From Flavobacterium hydrocarbonoxydans (GTDB lineage: Bacteria > Bacteroidota > Bacteroidia > Flavobacteriales > Flavobacteriaceae), in NCBI RefSeq assembly GCF_009789235.1, contig NZ_WSTB01000005.1, positions 186,001-250,000 on the forward strand: a stretch of DNA of 64,000 nucleotides, given 5' to 3'. The notes under the pieces are model-generated. The model searched no databases. It was given only the letters and a program-made list of their open reading frames with translations, and was not told where the DNA came from. Of the stretch, positions 24,979 to 34,400 are shown in pieces. The position numbers were made by a program, and so were the translations under genes. Within the stretch, counting starts at the first letter, position 1; each line of letters opens with the position of its first letter.

Positions 24979-26244
24979 TTAGAAAATCACCTCAAAAATA
25001 TGCAGATTTTCAGTAAAAGAATAACGGATATCCCAATCGTTAATTTCACAGATTTTTTTGATAATTGCCAGTCCCAGCCCATTTCCCTGCGATGACGGAT
25101 TTACTTTTGAAAAACGGTTAAAGATGCTCTGTGCTCCCAGCGGAGTTTCTTGGCCGGTATTGACAAATTTAAGAGAATTATTTTCTATGATAATATCAAT
25201 TACGCCATTTTTTATATTGTGGCGAATGGCATTCAGAAATAAATTATTAAGCAGCACTTCTGTAAGTGCCGTATTTCCTTTTGTTGTAATGATATTTATA
25301 AAATGGGTATTGATTTTTATACTCTTGGATTGTGCCTGTTCCATAAAAAAGTCGAGGTGTTTATCGATATAGTCGTTGAGAACAATAGTATCGCGATCCA
25401 GATAACTTTCGTTATCAATTTTAGAAAGTAATAAAAGGTTTTTATTGAGTCTGTTCAATCTTGAAACATCTTTATTGAGAGATCCCACCAACTCCGATTG
25501 TTCGCGGGTTAAGTCCAATTGCTGCAGCGTATCAATTTTAGTCTGAAATAAAGCCAATGGGGTCTGAAGTTCATGAGCTGCATTTTCTACAAATTCTCTT
25601 TGACTTTTATAAATAACAGTGTTTTTTTCGATTAACCGTTCCAAACTTTTGTTAAGCCTATCAAATTCGTCGATATCTGTTGCAATAAATTCAGGCGAAT
25701 TGTTTTTGTCAATTTCAAACTCCTCAATCTGGCTCAGTGTATTATAAAAAGGCTTCCAGATTTGTGCAGCTGATTTTTTGGATATCCAGATAATCCCTGT
25801 CAGCAGAATAATGATGATAAAAAGAAACATGAAAGCAACGCTGATCACCATTCCCTCCATTTCAACAAGATTACGCTTTTCTATGTAGGTATATTTTTTT
25901 CCGTTTATTTCGACCGGGGCATACAGTATGCGAAATGGCTCTTTTTCATTGGCTATGGCTTCAAAAATCATCTCACCAACGATGGAATCTTTGGTTACGC
26001 CCATATCGGGCACAATAGTAACATTGTGATTGTATTTGTTCCATGCCGCAATGTCAGCAGCTTTATAATTGCTATGGCTCTCATTTACAAAAGCCCCTTT
26101 ATGAAAAAGCAGTACTTCATCTGTTTCATAAATGTAGAGCCATTGGCAGGTATAATAAAATACCGGCGCTGCTATTAAAAGTATAACAACAGCATAAATA
26201 AGAAAACTGTTGGTTGTTTTAAGAAGTAGTTTTTTATTGCTCAT
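24979..26244 (-). CDS. Sensor histidine kinase
   Basis: A 421-residue membrane kinase: helix 1 (about 13-33), a periplasmic sensor of about 95 residues, helix 2 (about 130-152), then a dimerisation/phosphoacceptor domain with the H-box ENAAHELQTPLA (His near residue 225) and an ATPase domain with N-box NAIRHN, VNTGQETP (G1) and GNGLGLAIIKK (G2). All kinase motifs are intact. It overlaps the response regulator by 11 bases and is its obvious partner. No nickel- or copper-sensor Cys/His cluster is seen in the periplasmic part, so the signal is unknown; an envelope or antimicrobial-peptide signal is conceivable from the neighbouring lipid genes. Confidence 0.92.
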   Translation of the reverse strand: MSNKKLLLKTTNSFLIYAVVILLIAAPVFYYTCQWLYIYETDEVLLFHKGAFVNESHSNYKAADIAAWNKYNHNVTIVPDMGVTKDSIVGEMIFEAIANEKEPFRILYAPVEINGKKYTYIEKRNLVEMEGMVISVAFMFLFIIIILLTGIIWISKKSAAQIWKPFYNTLSQIEEFEIDKNNSPEFIATDIDEFDRLNKSLERLIEKNTVIYKSQREFVENAAHELQTPLALFQTKIDTLQQLDLTREQSELVGSLNKDVSRLNRLNKNLLLLSKIDNESYLDRDTIVLNDYIDKHLDFFMEQAQSKSIKINTHFINIITTKGNTALTEVLLNNLFLNAIRHNIKNGVIDIIIENNSLKFVNTGQETPLGAQSIFNRFSKVNPSSQGNGLGLAIIKKICEINDWDIRYSFTENLHIFEVIF

Positions 26245-26914
26245 TTTCCCATTTGTATCCTAAGCCGTACACCGTTTTTATATAATCTCCGCTGCCGGCC
26301 TGAGTTAGTTTCTTTTTAAGATTTTTGATATGGGCATATATAAAATCATGATTGTCCAGCATATCTGCCATATCACCGGAAAGATGTTCTGCAATGGCAG
26401 ATTTTGATAATACTTTATTTTCGTTGCCAATTAAAAAGAGCAGTAAATCTAATTCTTTTTTGGTAAGATCCAGTTTTATATCATTTACAGCTACTGTTTT
26501 GGAGAAAATATCGACCGCAATTTCATTAAAGACAACACTATTGCTTCCTTTAAAATTTTTACGACGTATAAGCGCCTGCATGCGAACCAATAATTCAGCC
26601 AGATGAAAAGGTTTAGTCAAATAATCGTCAGCGCCCAGATTAAATCCCTCCAAACGCGTTTCAAGGTTTTCTTTTGCTGAGATAATAATTACGCCTTCGG
26701 TTTTATTTTTAGCTTTTAACTCTTTTAAAATATCAAAACCATCACCATCTGGCAGCATAAGATCCAATAAGATACAGTCGTAATCATAACTGTCTATTTT
26801 GGTGAGTGCCAAATTATAGTTTTCGGCGGTTTCGCATTGAATGCCGTTTGTTTTAAAGTAGTCTTTGATGCTTTGCGCAATTTCGCGCTCATCTTCAATA
26901 ATAAGAATTTTCAT
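26234..26914 (-). CDS. OmpR-family response regulator
   Basis: A 226-residue regulator. The receiver domain (1-115) has the acidic pair Glu-Asp in IIEDERE, the phosphoacceptor Asp in CILLDLMLPDGDGF (about residue 52) and Lys in LTKPFHL. The C-terminal winged-helix domain (about 130-225) ends with HIKNLKKKLTQAGSGDYIKTVYGLGYKW, the recognition-helix and wing signature of OmpR/PhoB. It is the first gene of an apparent operon with the kinase, the receptor and perhaps the LtaS/kinase pair. It probably controls those genes and one or both PAP2 copies, which is inference from position. Confidence 0.94.
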   Translation of the reverse strand: MKILIIEDEREIAQSIKDYFKTNGIQCETAENYNLALTKIDSYDYDCILLDLMLPDGDGFDILKELKAKNKTEGVIIISAKENLETRLEGFNLGADDYLTKPFHLAELLVRMQALIRRKNFKGSNSVVFNEIAVDIFSKTVAVNDIKLDLTKKELDLLLFLIGNENKVLSKSAIAEHLSGDMADMLDNHDFIYAHIKNLKKKLTQAGSGDYIKTVYGLGYKWENEQ

Positions 26915-26982
26915 GCTGCAATTTACAAATGAATTCTGAAGAAAAACTGAATAAAAGGGTTCTTAATTAAAATTTAATAATC

Positions 26983-27744
26983 CTAAAATGTTTTAAAATA
27001 GCAGATTGTAAAATTCTTACCATCGTATGAAGGGGCTATAAAAGATGTCGATTTATTTTGTTCACCATGAAATAATTTTCTTGAAATATAGGGATTCATC
27101 CAGTAGGCAATTTTGGTACTCAGAATTCCAATTCCTGCACCTGCAGCTACATCTGTAAGCCAGTGCCTGTTGTTGTACATTCGAAATATCCCAGTACCTG
27201 CAGCCACCGCATACCCCGCCACGCCGTACCATATGGATTTGTCTTTATATTCCTGATATAAAAATTCAGCGCCTGCAAAAGCGATAGCGGTATGGCCGGA
27301 AGGAAATGAATTATTGGAAGATCCATCCGGGCGTTCTACATTGGTAACTGACTTTAAGGCAAAAACAGTTCCAACAGTTATAATAGTTGAAGTCGCCAAA
27401 ATTACAGAACGGTCGCGCATATTATTTTTTCCCTTGACCCCAAATGCATTAAGCGCATAAACAGAAACCGCAGGGACATATCGTGAAAAATCATCTATTG
27501 TAACCTTCTTGTCAATGTCCTCTGTAAATTCGTCGCGTATCTGAAAATTGAAACTTTTTATCTGCCCGCTTTCAGCTCCCCAAAAACCATATCCAATCAA
27601 AACTCCGGGAATGATAAGCTGTTTGTAATTAAAGGTGATGTTTTTAACGGTATCATTGATTATGGAATCTTTAGGAGAGGTATTTTGCGCTAAAACAGAG
27701 TAAGTCAAAAACTGTAAAATAACAAGTATGATTATTTTTCTCAT
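26983..27744 (-). CDS. PAP2-family phosphatase, copy 2
   Basis: A 253-residue paralogue of the protein at 18752-19510, with the same layout: signal peptide (MRKIIILVILQFLTYSVLAQ), KSVTNVERP, PSGHT and RMYNNRHWLTDV. Long stretches are identical, for example SVYALNAFGVKGKNN and ERPDGSSNNSFPSGHTA, while the C-terminal 40 residues have diverged. It lies 68 bases upstream of the response regulator on the same strand and is probably transcribed before it. The substrate is a membrane lipid phosphate of unknown kind. Having two copies around one regulatory block suggests duplication followed by specialisation. Confidence 0.88.
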   Translation of the reverse strand: MRKIIILVILQFLTYSVLAQNTSPKDSIINDTVKNITFNYKQLIIPGVLIGYGFWGAESGQIKSFNFQIRDEFTEDIDKKVTIDDFSRYVPAVSVYALNAFGVKGKNNMRDRSVILATSTIITVGTVFALKSVTNVERPDGSSNNSFPSGHTAIAFAGAEFLYQEYKDKSIWYGVAGYAVAAGTGIFRMYNNRHWLTDVAAGAGIGILSTKIAYWMNPYISRKLFHGEQNKSTSFIAPSYDGKNFTICYFKTF

Positions 27745-28200
27745 CGAAATGATTTGTTTTGTTATTGCAAAAGATACTTTGATAATTAAGTCTTTATTAA
27801 AGGTATCATTATTTTTAAATCAACGCAAAAATAAGGCAGAAAACGATTAATAAGAATTAGGACTTTTTAGCACAATGGATTTAAAACACAGACTGGCAGA
27901 TAAGGAAAATGTTACTTGATAATTAACTTTACAAACTATTGATAGTTTGGAAAAAGAAGTTAAATGAAATGAAAAAGGAAACTGCGTTAATAAACCAGAA
28001 GCGAATCGGTTAATAAACAATGAAGGGATTCTCTCTAAACAGCAGCACTTTTTTCTGTATCTCGATAGTCCAGGAATTATAAACCTCCAAATTTATAGAT
28101 TTTGGAGGCTTTTAGGTTCGAAAATTATTTTAAGTCTGTAACTTGCTTTTTGTTATAGCGATAAAATATATTTTCAATCGGTTTACAGTTTTTAAAATAT
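27745..28200. other. Gene-free spacer, 456 bases, with one hairpin
   Basis: No credible ORF. A hairpin CCTCCAAA, loop of about 9 bases, TTTGGAGG lies at 28084-28108. On the plus strand it is followed by CTTTT and on the minus strand it lies 93 bases behind the stop of the TonB receptor, so it may terminate that gene. Nothing else is recognised. Confidence 0.45.
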
Positions 28201-30369
28201 TTAAATTTTTATTTTAATCCCTGCATTTATTACAAAACCATCTAATGGGGCATAAATATCCTTGAAAACAGGGTTTGAAATAGGTCCTGTATAAATACTT
28301 CCAAATTTCGTTTGTCTTGTATCTGTAAAGTTTTCGAAATTGGCATAGACAGAGAAATTCTCCCACAATTTTTCAACCATAAAACCGAAAACCCAGTATT
28401 CACTTCCTTTAGTTTCGTCATTTAATTTTTGTGGGCTATAGTAATAGGCTTCCAATCCTGCTTTCCATTTATCTTCTACTTCATACATCAAAACATTATT
28501 TAACCTATGCTTTGCAGTTAAAGGATTTTCAGATTTTATGCCATTATTATTAATTGAAGCATCAGTGTAAGTATACCCTATAAATAGTTTAAAATCGTTA
28601 TATCCTAATTTAACATTGGTTTCTGCTCCTTTTGTATCCAAATAACCATCAACGTTTACAAACTGATAAGTTTCATTAGGAAGAGAAGTTAAGATCAGAG
28701 GATTATCGACATTAGTGTAAAAGAACAACTGATTAATCGATAAAGATATATCTTCAGTAATATTGGTTTTATAATTCACATCAAAATTAGCACCGTAACT
28801 TTTTTCAAGTGTATTATAATTACTACTTATTGGCAGTACATTTTGATATTGGATACGCTCACTTTCTTCGGTAAATATGGTGGGTGTTTTATAACCCAAT
28901 CCACCGCCAATTCTTGAAGTAAGCTTAGGATTAATTTTAAATAGAGCAGAAATTCTAGGCAAAAGCGAAAATCCATAATCAATAACATAATCACCTCTAA
29001 GACCAGTTTCAATATCGAGCCATTCTTTGGCTTTCACAGTATTTTGAACAAAAGCTCCATAAGTTATCTGATTATAGTCTCTTAGAGGAAAAGCAGTGGC
29101 ACTGTTTTCAGTAAATTTATCAGTATATAAATTGGCTCCCGTAACCCACTCTGATATATCGCCATTGTGAGAATAGGTAATTTCAGAAAAAGTACTATTC
29201 TGAAGACCATCAAAAACATAATCTGGAATAGTTATGACACGGCTAAAATTATTGAAACTATTTTTGAATGTCAGGGATTCCTTTTCACTTAATTTATGAG
29301 TAAGGGTAAATTGAGTACTCATTCTCTCTGTCTTATTTTTCTCAAAATAACTATCAGGGTAATTGTTTTCGTCTTTAATATAATCGATGTTCCCACCAAT
29401 ACGATTTTCGAAAACTGTATTTATTCCAAAATTCAGTTTTGTGTTTTCATTAAAATAAACAAACAATTTTGGATTGAAATTAAAACGTTCAAACTTAGGG
29501 ATAGCGGTAAGCTGAATATCGGCAGGATCGTAGGGTGCATTTCTATCATGCGAAGCAAATACAGTCAGTCCAATTTTATTGAATCGCTGTGAATAAAACC
29601 CATTGATGTCTAAACCAAGAGCTGAAGTTCCGTTTAATAAAAATCGCAATTCTCTTTCTTCTGTCGGGGTTTTAGAAACCAGATTAACCAATCCTGCAAT
29701 TGCTCCACCTCCAAATAAAGTAGAGGCAGATCCTTTAATGATCTCAACTTGCTTTAAATCCAGTGGCGGTGTCTGTAGTAATCCAAGTCCACTAGAGGCT
29801 CCTGAATAAACAGGAAATCCATCTTTTAAAATTTGAGTATATCTTCCGTCGAGTCCCTGAATTCTGATAGAAGAATTTCCTGAAGTTGCTGATGTCTGCT
29901 GTGTTTGTATACCAGTACTTTCATTAAGCATCATTCGGATATCTCCTGGTTTCATATTAGCTTTTTCTTCGAGCTCTTCTCCTGCAATAAATTCAACACG
30001 GGTAGGAATGTTGCTGATTGTCCTTGTGCCTCTGGTAGAATTGACAATAATCTCGTCCATCTTTTCAGCTTCACTTTCTAATGAAATTTCTAAAAAGTCG
30101 CCTATAAAAGGTATTGTAAAGGGTGACATGAGTGATTTATAGCCTTCCATAGAAAAAGAAACGTTGTAAGCTCCCTGCTGAAGATTTTCAAAAATGATAA
30201 GTCCTTCTGCATTTGATACAGCTGATAAATCAGTCTGCTCAATTTTAGCAGTTATGCCGTTGATGGGTAATCCTGTTTCAGCATCCTTCATGAGAACTTT
30301 AATTTTATTCTGTGCTTGTGCTGTGCCAATAGTTGTTATTGCCACAATCAATAAAATATATTTAAACAT
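28201..30369 (-). CDS. TonB-dependent receptor
   Basis: A 722-residue outer-membrane transporter. Signal peptide (MFKYILLIVAITTIGTAQAQ), a short carboxypeptidase-D regulatory-like domain (about 22-95), a plug (about 110-230, with SSIRIQGLDGRYTQILKDGFPVYSG split here as IRIQGLDGRYTQ and ILKDGFPVY) and a barrel ending in aromatic strands (NAGIKIKI). The plug motif resembles siderophore/cobalamin-type receptors (FecA/CirA group) rather than SusC. It lies beside small Cys-rich proteins and metal pumps, so a metal or metal complex is a likely substrate. The Cys-rich gene 30436-30765 precedes it on the same strand with a 66-base gap that contains an inverted repeat. Confidence 0.85.
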   Translation of the reverse strand: MFKYILLIVAITTIGTAQAQNKIKVLMKDAETGLPINGITAKIEQTDLSAVSNAEGLIIFENLQQGAYNVSFSMEGYKSLMSPFTIPFIGDFLEISLESEAEKMDEIIVNSTRGTRTISNIPTRVEFIAGEELEEKANMKPGDIRMMLNESTGIQTQQTSATSGNSSIRIQGLDGRYTQILKDGFPVYSGASSGLGLLQTPPLDLKQVEIIKGSASTLFGGGAIAGLVNLVSKTPTEERELRFLLNGTSALGLDINGFYSQRFNKIGLTVFASHDRNAPYDPADIQLTAIPKFERFNFNPKLFVYFNENTKLNFGINTVFENRIGGNIDYIKDENNYPDSYFEKNKTERMSTQFTLTHKLSEKESLTFKNSFNNFSRVITIPDYVFDGLQNSTFSEITYSHNGDISEWVTGANLYTDKFTENSATAFPLRDYNQITYGAFVQNTVKAKEWLDIETGLRGDYVIDYGFSLLPRISALFKINPKLTSRIGGGLGYKTPTIFTEESERIQYQNVLPISSNYNTLEKSYGANFDVNYKTNITEDISLSINQLFFYTNVDNPLILTSLPNETYQFVNVDGYLDTKGAETNVKLGYNDFKLFIGYTYTDASINNNGIKSENPLTAKHRLNNVLMYEVEDKWKAGLEAYYYSPQKLNDETKGSEYWVFGFMVEKLWENFSVYANFENFTDTRQTKFGSIYTGPISNPVFKDIYAPLDGFVINAGIKIKI

Positions 30370-30402
30370 TTATTATTTCTTAATATTAATACATAAATAT
30401 GC

Positions 30403-30422
30403 TCATGATCTTGAAATCATGA
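30403..30422 (-). promoter_or_regulatory. Inverted repeat upstream of the TonB receptor
   Basis: TCATGAT, six bases, ATCATGA: a perfect 7-bp inverted repeat in the spacer before the receptor start. It is enclosed by CTTAATATT (about 30379-30387) and AATATTAAG (about 30438-30446). Either a regulator-binding site or a leader hairpin; no regulator is known here. Confidence 0.35.
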
Positions 30423-30435
30423 ACGTAAAACTATT

Positions 30436-30765
30436 TTAAATATTAAGAATTTTAGGAGGCTGCCAAATTTTACAAATGAATGAAGAATCAACAAACTTAT
30501 CGTAGGATATAGGCTGTAGTATTGCGTTTGTCGTAAATTCTAATTTTTCTGAAATTAAAATTGAAGTATGTGTAATTGGAAAACCGGTACAGCTTCCACA
30601 AGAATAGAAAGGCGAACATTTTCCATTACATTCATGCTCACAATCATGCGGGTCGTTTTTGCAATTTTTCTCAACATTACATTCTGAATGTTTAGAAAAT
30701 GCAGAACAAGGTACTGTTGCAAGGAGCAGTACGACAATCGAAATAAATATCACCCATGTTTTCAC
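30436..30765 (-). CDS. Small secreted Cys-rich protein (IWQPP-tail family), copy 1
   Basis: A 109-residue exported protein: signal peptide (ending ATVPCSAF), a Cys/His-rich stretch (about 25-62, with CNVEKNCKNDPHDCEHECNG and CSPFYSCGSC) and a hydrophobic part ending IWQPPKILNI. The spacing of Cys and His suggests metal binding. The C-terminal SFICKIWQPPKI matches the tail of the protein at 31044-31370, and in weaker form the one at 58218-58586. It resembles the DUF6660-type proteins that I associate with Flavobacteriaceae metal pumps; that name is from memory. Divergent from the small basic membrane protein at 30833. Confidence 0.65.
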   Translation of the reverse strand: MKTWVIFISIVVLLLATVPCSAFSKHSECNVEKNCKNDPHDCEHECNGKCSPFYSCGSCTGFPITHTSILISEKLEFTTNAILQPISYDKFVDSSFICKIWQPPKILNI

Positions 30766-30832
30766 ATTACAAATTTATAGATAAAATTCAAACCGTTGTT
30801 TGTATATTCAACTTAAATTACAAGAATTATAT

Positions 30833-31006
30833 ATGGCAAAATTTAAAAGTACGACAAAGGCAAAAAAAAAGAAGGGAGTTAAAGCAAGGAGAAAATTAAC
30901 TACTAATGATTTTATTCGAGTTTTTGCAATTGTCTTGATCTGTACACTATTATTATTGGGTATTGCAGCTCGCTGTATTCATTTTTACGAGGAACATATT
31001 AAATAA
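30833..31006 (+). CDS. Small basic single-pass membrane protein
   Basis: A 57-residue protein: a very basic N-terminus (MAKFKSTTKAKKKKGVKARRK), then one membrane helix (about 28-50, FAIVLICTLLLLGIA) and a short tail with CIHFYEEHIK. An upstream in-frame ATG (30800) would add 11 residues, but the MAKFK start gives a normal positive-inside anchor. Function unknown. It stands at the head of the plus-strand metal cluster, 37 bases before the next gene. Confidence 0.55.
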   Translation: MAKFKSTTKAKKKKGVKARRKLTTNDFIRVFAIVLICTLLLLGIAARCIHFYEEHIK

Positions 31007-31043
31007 TTTAATTTTGTAAGCTAATAATCGTATTTTTACAATC

Positions 31044-31370
31044 GTGAAAATAACGAATATCATATTATCACTTATCATTTTAATCATTTCCTGTATGCCG
31101 TGCGCAGACAAGGATACTAATAACAATGTACCGGATCCAGTTCTCTTTTCTGCAACGGAAATGGATCATTCTCATGACAAGCAAAGTGATATGTGTCCAC
31201 CGTTTTGCATCTGTAATTGCTGCGGAGTACAGGTATTGAGTTATGCACCTGCAATCACATTTGATTTTCCTCTTCTTAGCAAAACCATCAAATGTTCTTT
31301 GCCAAGTTATACTTCAGTTTTTGCTTCCAATTTTTACGGAAGTATCTGGCAGCCGCCTCAAATAGCATAA
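31044..31370 (+). CDS. Small secreted Cys-rich protein (IWQPP-tail family), copy 2
   Basis: A 108-residue protein with a probable lipoprotein-type or secretory signal (MKITNIILSLIILIISC). A His/Asp-rich linker (MDHSHDKQSDM) and CPPFCICNCCG follow, then a hydrophobic domain ending SNFYGSIWQPPQIA. The start codon is GTG. The tail motif is shared with copy 1 (30436) and loosely with copy 3 (58218). It precedes the RND pump on the same strand. Its position and the Cys-rich, His-rich segments suggest handling of metal in the periplasm. I recall this as DUF6660, not verified. Confidence 0.7.
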   Translation: MKITNIILSLIILIISCMPCADKDTNNNVPDPVLFSATEMDHSHDKQSDMCPPFCICNCCGVQVLSYAPAITFDFPLLSKTIKCSLPSYTSVFASNFYGSIWQPPQIA

Positions 31371-31402
31371 TAATGTTGCCCGAGTAATTTCGGGGTAGAG
31401 AG

Positions 31403-31425
31403 TTGTGGGATTTCCACAGTTTTTA
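31403..31425 (+). terminator. Weak hairpin with T run before the RND pump gene
   Basis: TGTGG, GATTT, CCACA, then GTTTTTAAT: a 5-bp stem with a T run, 44 bases ahead of the pump start. A second hairpin CCCGA-GTAATT-TCGGG lies just before (31379-31394). Together they could attenuate transcription into the pump gene. Confidence 0.35.
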
Positions 31426-31468
31426 ATAGACAAGCATGTCTTGTTTTCTCATTCATTATTATATTCAG

Positions 31469-34400
31469 ATGTTAGACAAAATCATACAATTCAGTATAAA
31501 GAATAAGTTCATTATACTCTTATTTACCCTGGCCTTAATTGCCTGGGGAAGCTACTCCATTAAAAAATTGCCGCTCGACGCGCTGCCTGATATAACCAAT
31601 AATCAGGTTCAGATAATTACCACGGCTCCAACCTTAGCGAGCCAGGAGGTAGAACAATTAATCACTTATCCTTTAGAACAGGCTGTAAAGACAGTTCCGA
31701 AAGTTATTGAGCTTCGCAGTATTTCCCGTTTCGGGCTTTCTGTTGTAACGGTTGTCTTTGAGGATGATGTAGATATTTACTGGGCAAGGGAACAAATATT
31801 TCAGCGCTTGAAACAAGCCGAGGAAAACATTCCTGATTATGCAGGATCCCCTGAATTAGCGCCCATTTCAACAGGTCTTGGCGAAATTTACCAATATGAC
31901 GTTTATGCCAAAAAAGGCTATGAAAGCAAATATGATGCTGTAAAACTAAGAACTATACAAGACTGGATTATTATTCCGCAATTACAGGGTATAGAAGGCG
32001 TTGCTGATGTAAGTACCTGGGGAGGAAAATTAAAGCAGTATGAAATTGCAGTGAATCCAAACACTTTAAACAGCCTGGGAGTTACCATTACTGAAATTTT
32101 CGATGCTTTGGAAAAAAACAATCAAAATACAGGGGGAGCTTACATTGAAAAAGATCAGTATGCTTATTTTATCCGTGGGGTCGGAATGGCAACAGGAGTA
32201 AAAGATCTGGAAAATGTGGTGGTAAAAAACCGCAATGGCTCACCTGTACTAGTGCGAGATGTGGCGCAGGTTCGTGAAGGAATTTCGCTTCGTTACGGCG
32301 CATCTACAAAGGATGGAAAAGGAGAAATTGTATGCGGAATGGCCTTAATGCTTAAAGGTGAAAATTCCAGTGCAGTAGTAGAGCGAATCAAAGAAAAAAT
32401 GATTCAGATAAATAAAAGCCTGCCTGAAGGTGTTGTTGCAGAGGCATTTATTGACAGAGGAAAGTTGGTGGATAATGCCATTGGAACCGTAACCAAAAAT
32501 TTACTGGAAGGAGCATTGATTGTTATTTTTGTTTTGATTTTATTCCTCGGAAATCTTAGGGCCGGCCTGATTGTAGCATCCGTAATCCCATTGGCGATGC
32601 TTTTTGCAGTTATCCTGATGAATGCTTTTGGGGTAAGTGGAAATTTAATGAGCCTTGGAGCTATCGACTTTGGAATAATTGTCGATGGTGCGGTTATAAT
32701 TGTGGAAGCCACAATGCATCATTTGCAAAAACTCAAACGCAAAGACGCTTTATCCCAGGAAGAAATGGATGAGGAGGTTTACAATTCAGCATCAAAAATC
32801 AGAAACAGCGCCGCTTTTGGAGAAATTATTATCCTTATAGTTTATCTTCCAATTTTAGCACTTGTAGGGACAGAAGGAAAAATGTTCAAACCAATGGCTA
32901 TGACTGTTGGTTTTGCTGTCATTGGGGCCTTTTTGCTTTCCCTTACCTATGTACCGATGATGAGCGCCATGTTTTTGTCAAAAAACACAGAGCACAAGGA
33001 TAATTTTAGTGACCGAATGATGGCAAAGCTGGAGAATATTTATCTTCCGTTTCTAAAGAAAGCACTTGAATTCAAAAAAATAGTTTTGGGTATCGCATTG
33101 GGATTATTCACATTGGGAATCGTAATTTTCCAGAATATGGGCGGTGAATTCATCCCAACCATAGAAGAAGGTGATTTGGCAATAAATGCTACTATTATGA
33201 CAGGAAGTTCACTGACACAGATGGTTAAAACCACTACTGAATATGAAAAAATATTAAAAGCTAAATTTCCTGAAATCAAAACCATTGTAGCCAAAATTGG
33301 AAGCGGTGAAATACCAACCGATCCAATGCCGATAGAAAGTGCCGATTTAATAATTGTCCTTAAAGACAAAAAAGAGTGGAGCGGAAAATATGATAACTGG
33401 GAAGAATTAGCCAATGCCATGAAGGAAGAAATGGAAGTGATTCCAGGTGCCAACATTGAAATTTCCCAGCCTATTCAAATGCGTTTCAACGAACTTATGA
33501 CAGGAAGCCGAAGCGATATTGCCATCAAAATTTTTGGAGATGATCTGGAAGTTCTCGATGCAAAGGCAAACGAACTGATATCAAAAGTAAAGGGCATTAA
33601 AGGGATAGGAGACCTAAAAGCCGACAAGGTAACAGGTCTTCCTCAGATTACCATTAAATACGATTACAATAAAATTGCTTTGTATGGACTAAATATATCT
33701 GATATAAACAGAATTATACGATCCTCTTTTGCAGGGGAAAGTGCCGGTAAAATATACGACCAGAGCAAACGGTTTGATGTTGTCGTGCGCATGAATGCTG
33801 ACAACAGAAGCGATATTACTGATGTGAGTAATTTGTTTATTCCCCTTCCTAACGGGCAGCAGGTTCCTCTATCACAGGTAGCTTCCATTGATTACGAGCA
33901 GGGACCGGTTCAGGTGAGCCGTGAAGACGGTAAACGAAGAATTACCGTAGGGCTTAATGTTCGTGGAAGAGATATCAAAAGTGTTGTGGAAGAAATTCAG
34001 TTAAAATTAGACAAGGAACTTAAGCTTCCGGCAGGTTATTATGTGACCTACGGCGGGCAGTTTGAAAATTTAATAGAAGCGACAAAACGCCTTTCAGTAG
34101 CTTTACCGATCGCTTTAGGGCTGATATTGGTTTTGCTGTATTTTACCTTTAACAGTTTCAAACAGGCAGGATTAATCTTTACAGCTATTCCGCTTTCAGC
34201 AATTGGAGGTGTTTTTGCCCTTTGGATGCGCGGCATGCCTTTTAGTATTTCAGCAGGAATAGGCTTTATTGCTTTATTTGGAATTGCGGTATTAAACGGT
34301 ATTGTTTTGATTTCTTATTTCAATCAGCTAAAGACCGAAGGAGTAACAGATCCTCTGCAGCGTGTTTTAATTGGTACAAAAACCAGATTAAGACCCGTGC

